Positions 62,149-64,000 of a stretch of 64,000 nucleotides of DNA are shown piece by piece. The position numbers were made by a program, and so were the translations under genes. The notes beneath the pieces were generated by a model. It was not told the origin of the DNA, made no database searches, and was given only the letters and a program-made list of their open reading frames with translations. Position 1 is the stretch's first letter. Each line of letters starts with the position of its first letter. This DNA comes from Galbula dea (lineage: Eukaryota; Chordata; Aves; Piciformes; Galbulidae), in contig VWZX01005792.1 of NCBI GenBank assembly GCA_013399015.1, forward strand, positions 372,001 to 436,000, written 5' to 3'.

Positions 62149-64000
62149 AACACAGCTTTCTTACATTACTGTAGCTCAATGAATGTAGGATAATAATGAA
62201 TAGAATAATGAGTACAGATGATTTTATGAAACTGAAAGAATTTTGCTTCTTGCCTATAGTTCAGTGAAGCTATAATAATTTATTTCTAGTAAATATTAAT
62301 TCTACTGAGATTAGTATGTTTTTTATCCTGTAGTTTGAAAGTAAATAATTAGGATGTAAGCTGAAAAGACTGGGGAATTTGTTCTGTATGCAATTAATTA
62401 GCTTGTTTGTTCAGTTTATTTCTGATCAAATAGAAGATATTGAAAGAGTATAAAATAAGGTCCTTAATATACTCTAAGGGCCTGTTTCTCCCCCAGTTGA
62501 CATTAAAGACAAGTTCCCACTGATGTAACTGATGCTCTAATTGCCTAGCTTGACATTGATGATTTCTCATTTCTCAATTCCAGTATCTTTGCTTTAGAAA
62601 GGATGTTAGGTTGATGTCAGTTTTCTATGCAGTGATCACATGGAAGGCAGGTATTTTAAATGGAAGATTAAAAAGTTGGAGGAAGAAAATTTTGCAGCAA
62701 ATACTTGGTGACTATCAAGCCACCTTGTTAGACATGGGAATATACAGGAAGACTGGCTGCTTTATGCCCATTTTTTGCTGCAGAGAAAAAAAAACATTTA
62801 CATTTTCTGCATTTGTTGCTTTAGTTCTCCTTGCTGGGAGTCACAGAATTTCACCTAATCATTTTAAAAGGACCATATTGCCTAGAGACAACTTTTTTTC
62901 ATTTGAATCCAGAGCCAACAGGTAACAAGCTTTTTAACCTGGTCATTTAATACCTTGTTTTGGTTTTCACCTATTTTTTATTATTCATTTGATTAGGCTT
63001 GAATGCATCCTTGCTGCACTGTGATTCTTCCTTTCTTTTTTCCACATGGCTGCTTGGTTTGCAGAGGATGCCTCCTTACAGATGTGTTCCTTCCCCTGAC
63101 AAACAATTACCCCTGTTCCCCTCTGCAGGAGGCCATTAGGACATCATCACGGGTTCTGCTAAGTCATCTCACAATCACAGTTTTGTGCAATCACCTCTCA
63201 TCTCAGCCTATCTAGGCATATGCCGTGCGGGGAAACTAGCAGTCACAAAATGCAGCACCTCCAGGCATATTATTTGCTATTTTGGTCCAGGAGTGTGACA
63301 GATAATGGCTACTGTCTGAAGGTCTCATTGGCTGCAATGACTGGCATCATAGGCAGGACATGCGAAAAAGCCAAAATGGGTGATCACATCTCTACTTAAT
63401 AACAACAAAAGGAACAATTTTGTATTTTGACTGCAGTTAAAAGCAAAAAAAAAAAAAAGAGACTAGAAGGGGAATGTTTGGAAAATTATTCTACTGAATA
63501 GACTCACAAAGCTAAATTTATCTTACCATCTTTATTACTTATTGTTTATTAGCTGTGTGTACAAAGAGGATAATAATTTGTTTCATGTTTAGCCATATTT
63601 AGGTTATCATAATGGAGCAAAGCATTTTACTAGCAGAATACTATAAAACTAGGTATTTGTAATCTTGAAGTGTGCCAGTTATAAGGAAATACTCCTTAAA
63701 ATCCAAATGTACCAGGTGGGTCCTCCCATACTAAACTGAAAAGAGCAGAGTGCTCCATTACTGATACACTATTGAAGAAACTCTGCACTTTTCCCACAGC
63801 TGCTTACATAATTCTAACCCATGTTAAAAAAAAAAATCCTTAATTATATGGTATGATTTCAAGGACTATGTTAGACCTTGAAATAAATGCACCCAAATCT
63901 GGGTGTTTTATTGATAGAAAGAAGCCAGCTGTTTCATGGAAGACTTTCAGTCTGTGTAAATGTTACAAACTGCTGAATTACTAAAAGGCCCCTTGATATA

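Larger units (their letters stand above)
59793..64000. other. Non-coding, presumed intronic, to window end
   Basis: AT-rich, with no supported exon. It contains a CR1 tip (60402-60460) and an A/C-rich simple repeat, both listed separately. A runs occur at about 61648-61661 and 63448-63461. A 138-codon open frame at 60623-61039 shows no recognisable domain. Confidence 0.5.

Noticed and set aside
1..64000. Endogenous retrovirus, SINE, DNA transposon, tRNA, rRNA or CRISPR array
   Set aside because: I looked for LTR-like ends, retroviral motifs, tRNA-like folds and regularly spaced repeats on both strands and saw none. All nameable interspersed repeats are CR1.

Overview
The window reads as AT-rich avian nuclear DNA. 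The lineage call rests on the repeats. Every interspersed element I can name is a CR1 LINE (chicken repeat 1 family), recognised by its 3' terminal octamer-like repeat (ATTCTGTG/ATTCTATG), by the conserved tail motif near GGTTGGACTAGATGATC, and by its ORF2 endonuclease and reverse transcriptase. I see no SINE, retroviral LTR, DNA transposon, tRNA or rRNA. Several CR1 copies are long and still mostly open, which suggests a bird with fairly recent CR1 activity. I cannot name the species.

Layout. Positions 1-19,200 are non-coding apart from CR1 copies at 1-110, 2752-3242, 9480-9540, 9813-11705 (minus, the longest) and 18790-19076, plus a dense cluster of homeodomain-type ATTA/TAAT cores near 14945-15180. 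The only convincing gene start is at 19,200-19,842. A CpG island holds GC boxes, an octamer motif and a candidate untranslated first exon ending at a good splice donor (19563/19564). A 192-bp intron follows, then an exon (19756-19842) with a strong-context ATG that encodes a signal-peptide-like N-terminus and ends at a phase-1 donor. I do not recognise the gene. If this model holds, some or all of 19,843-64,000 is intron of that gene. No later exon is firmly supported. An exon-like block at 54809-54947 has good splice sites but the wrong phase to join directly.

The stretch from 19.8 to 64 kb carries CR1 copies at 19959-20815, 25405-26272, 32497-32785, 36748-37501, 50243-50650, 52375-52537, 55839-55986, 58667-58970, 59658-59792 and 60402-60460. 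It also has short microsatellites, a consensus CTCF-type site at 41777-41790 overlapping a 10-bp perfect inverted repeat, and a palindromic CRE at 47792-47799.

The most informative signals concern CR1 biology. One copy at 50243-50650 has a 5' inversion with the geometry of twin priming. Two copies share non-CpG substitutions that create the same premature stop, which implies a defective source element copied in trans. Every copy that keeps both RT sequence and the 3' tail has lost the sequence between them. One long copy ends at an internal A-rich tract instead of the normal tail. I found no evidence of a new multi-gene system here.
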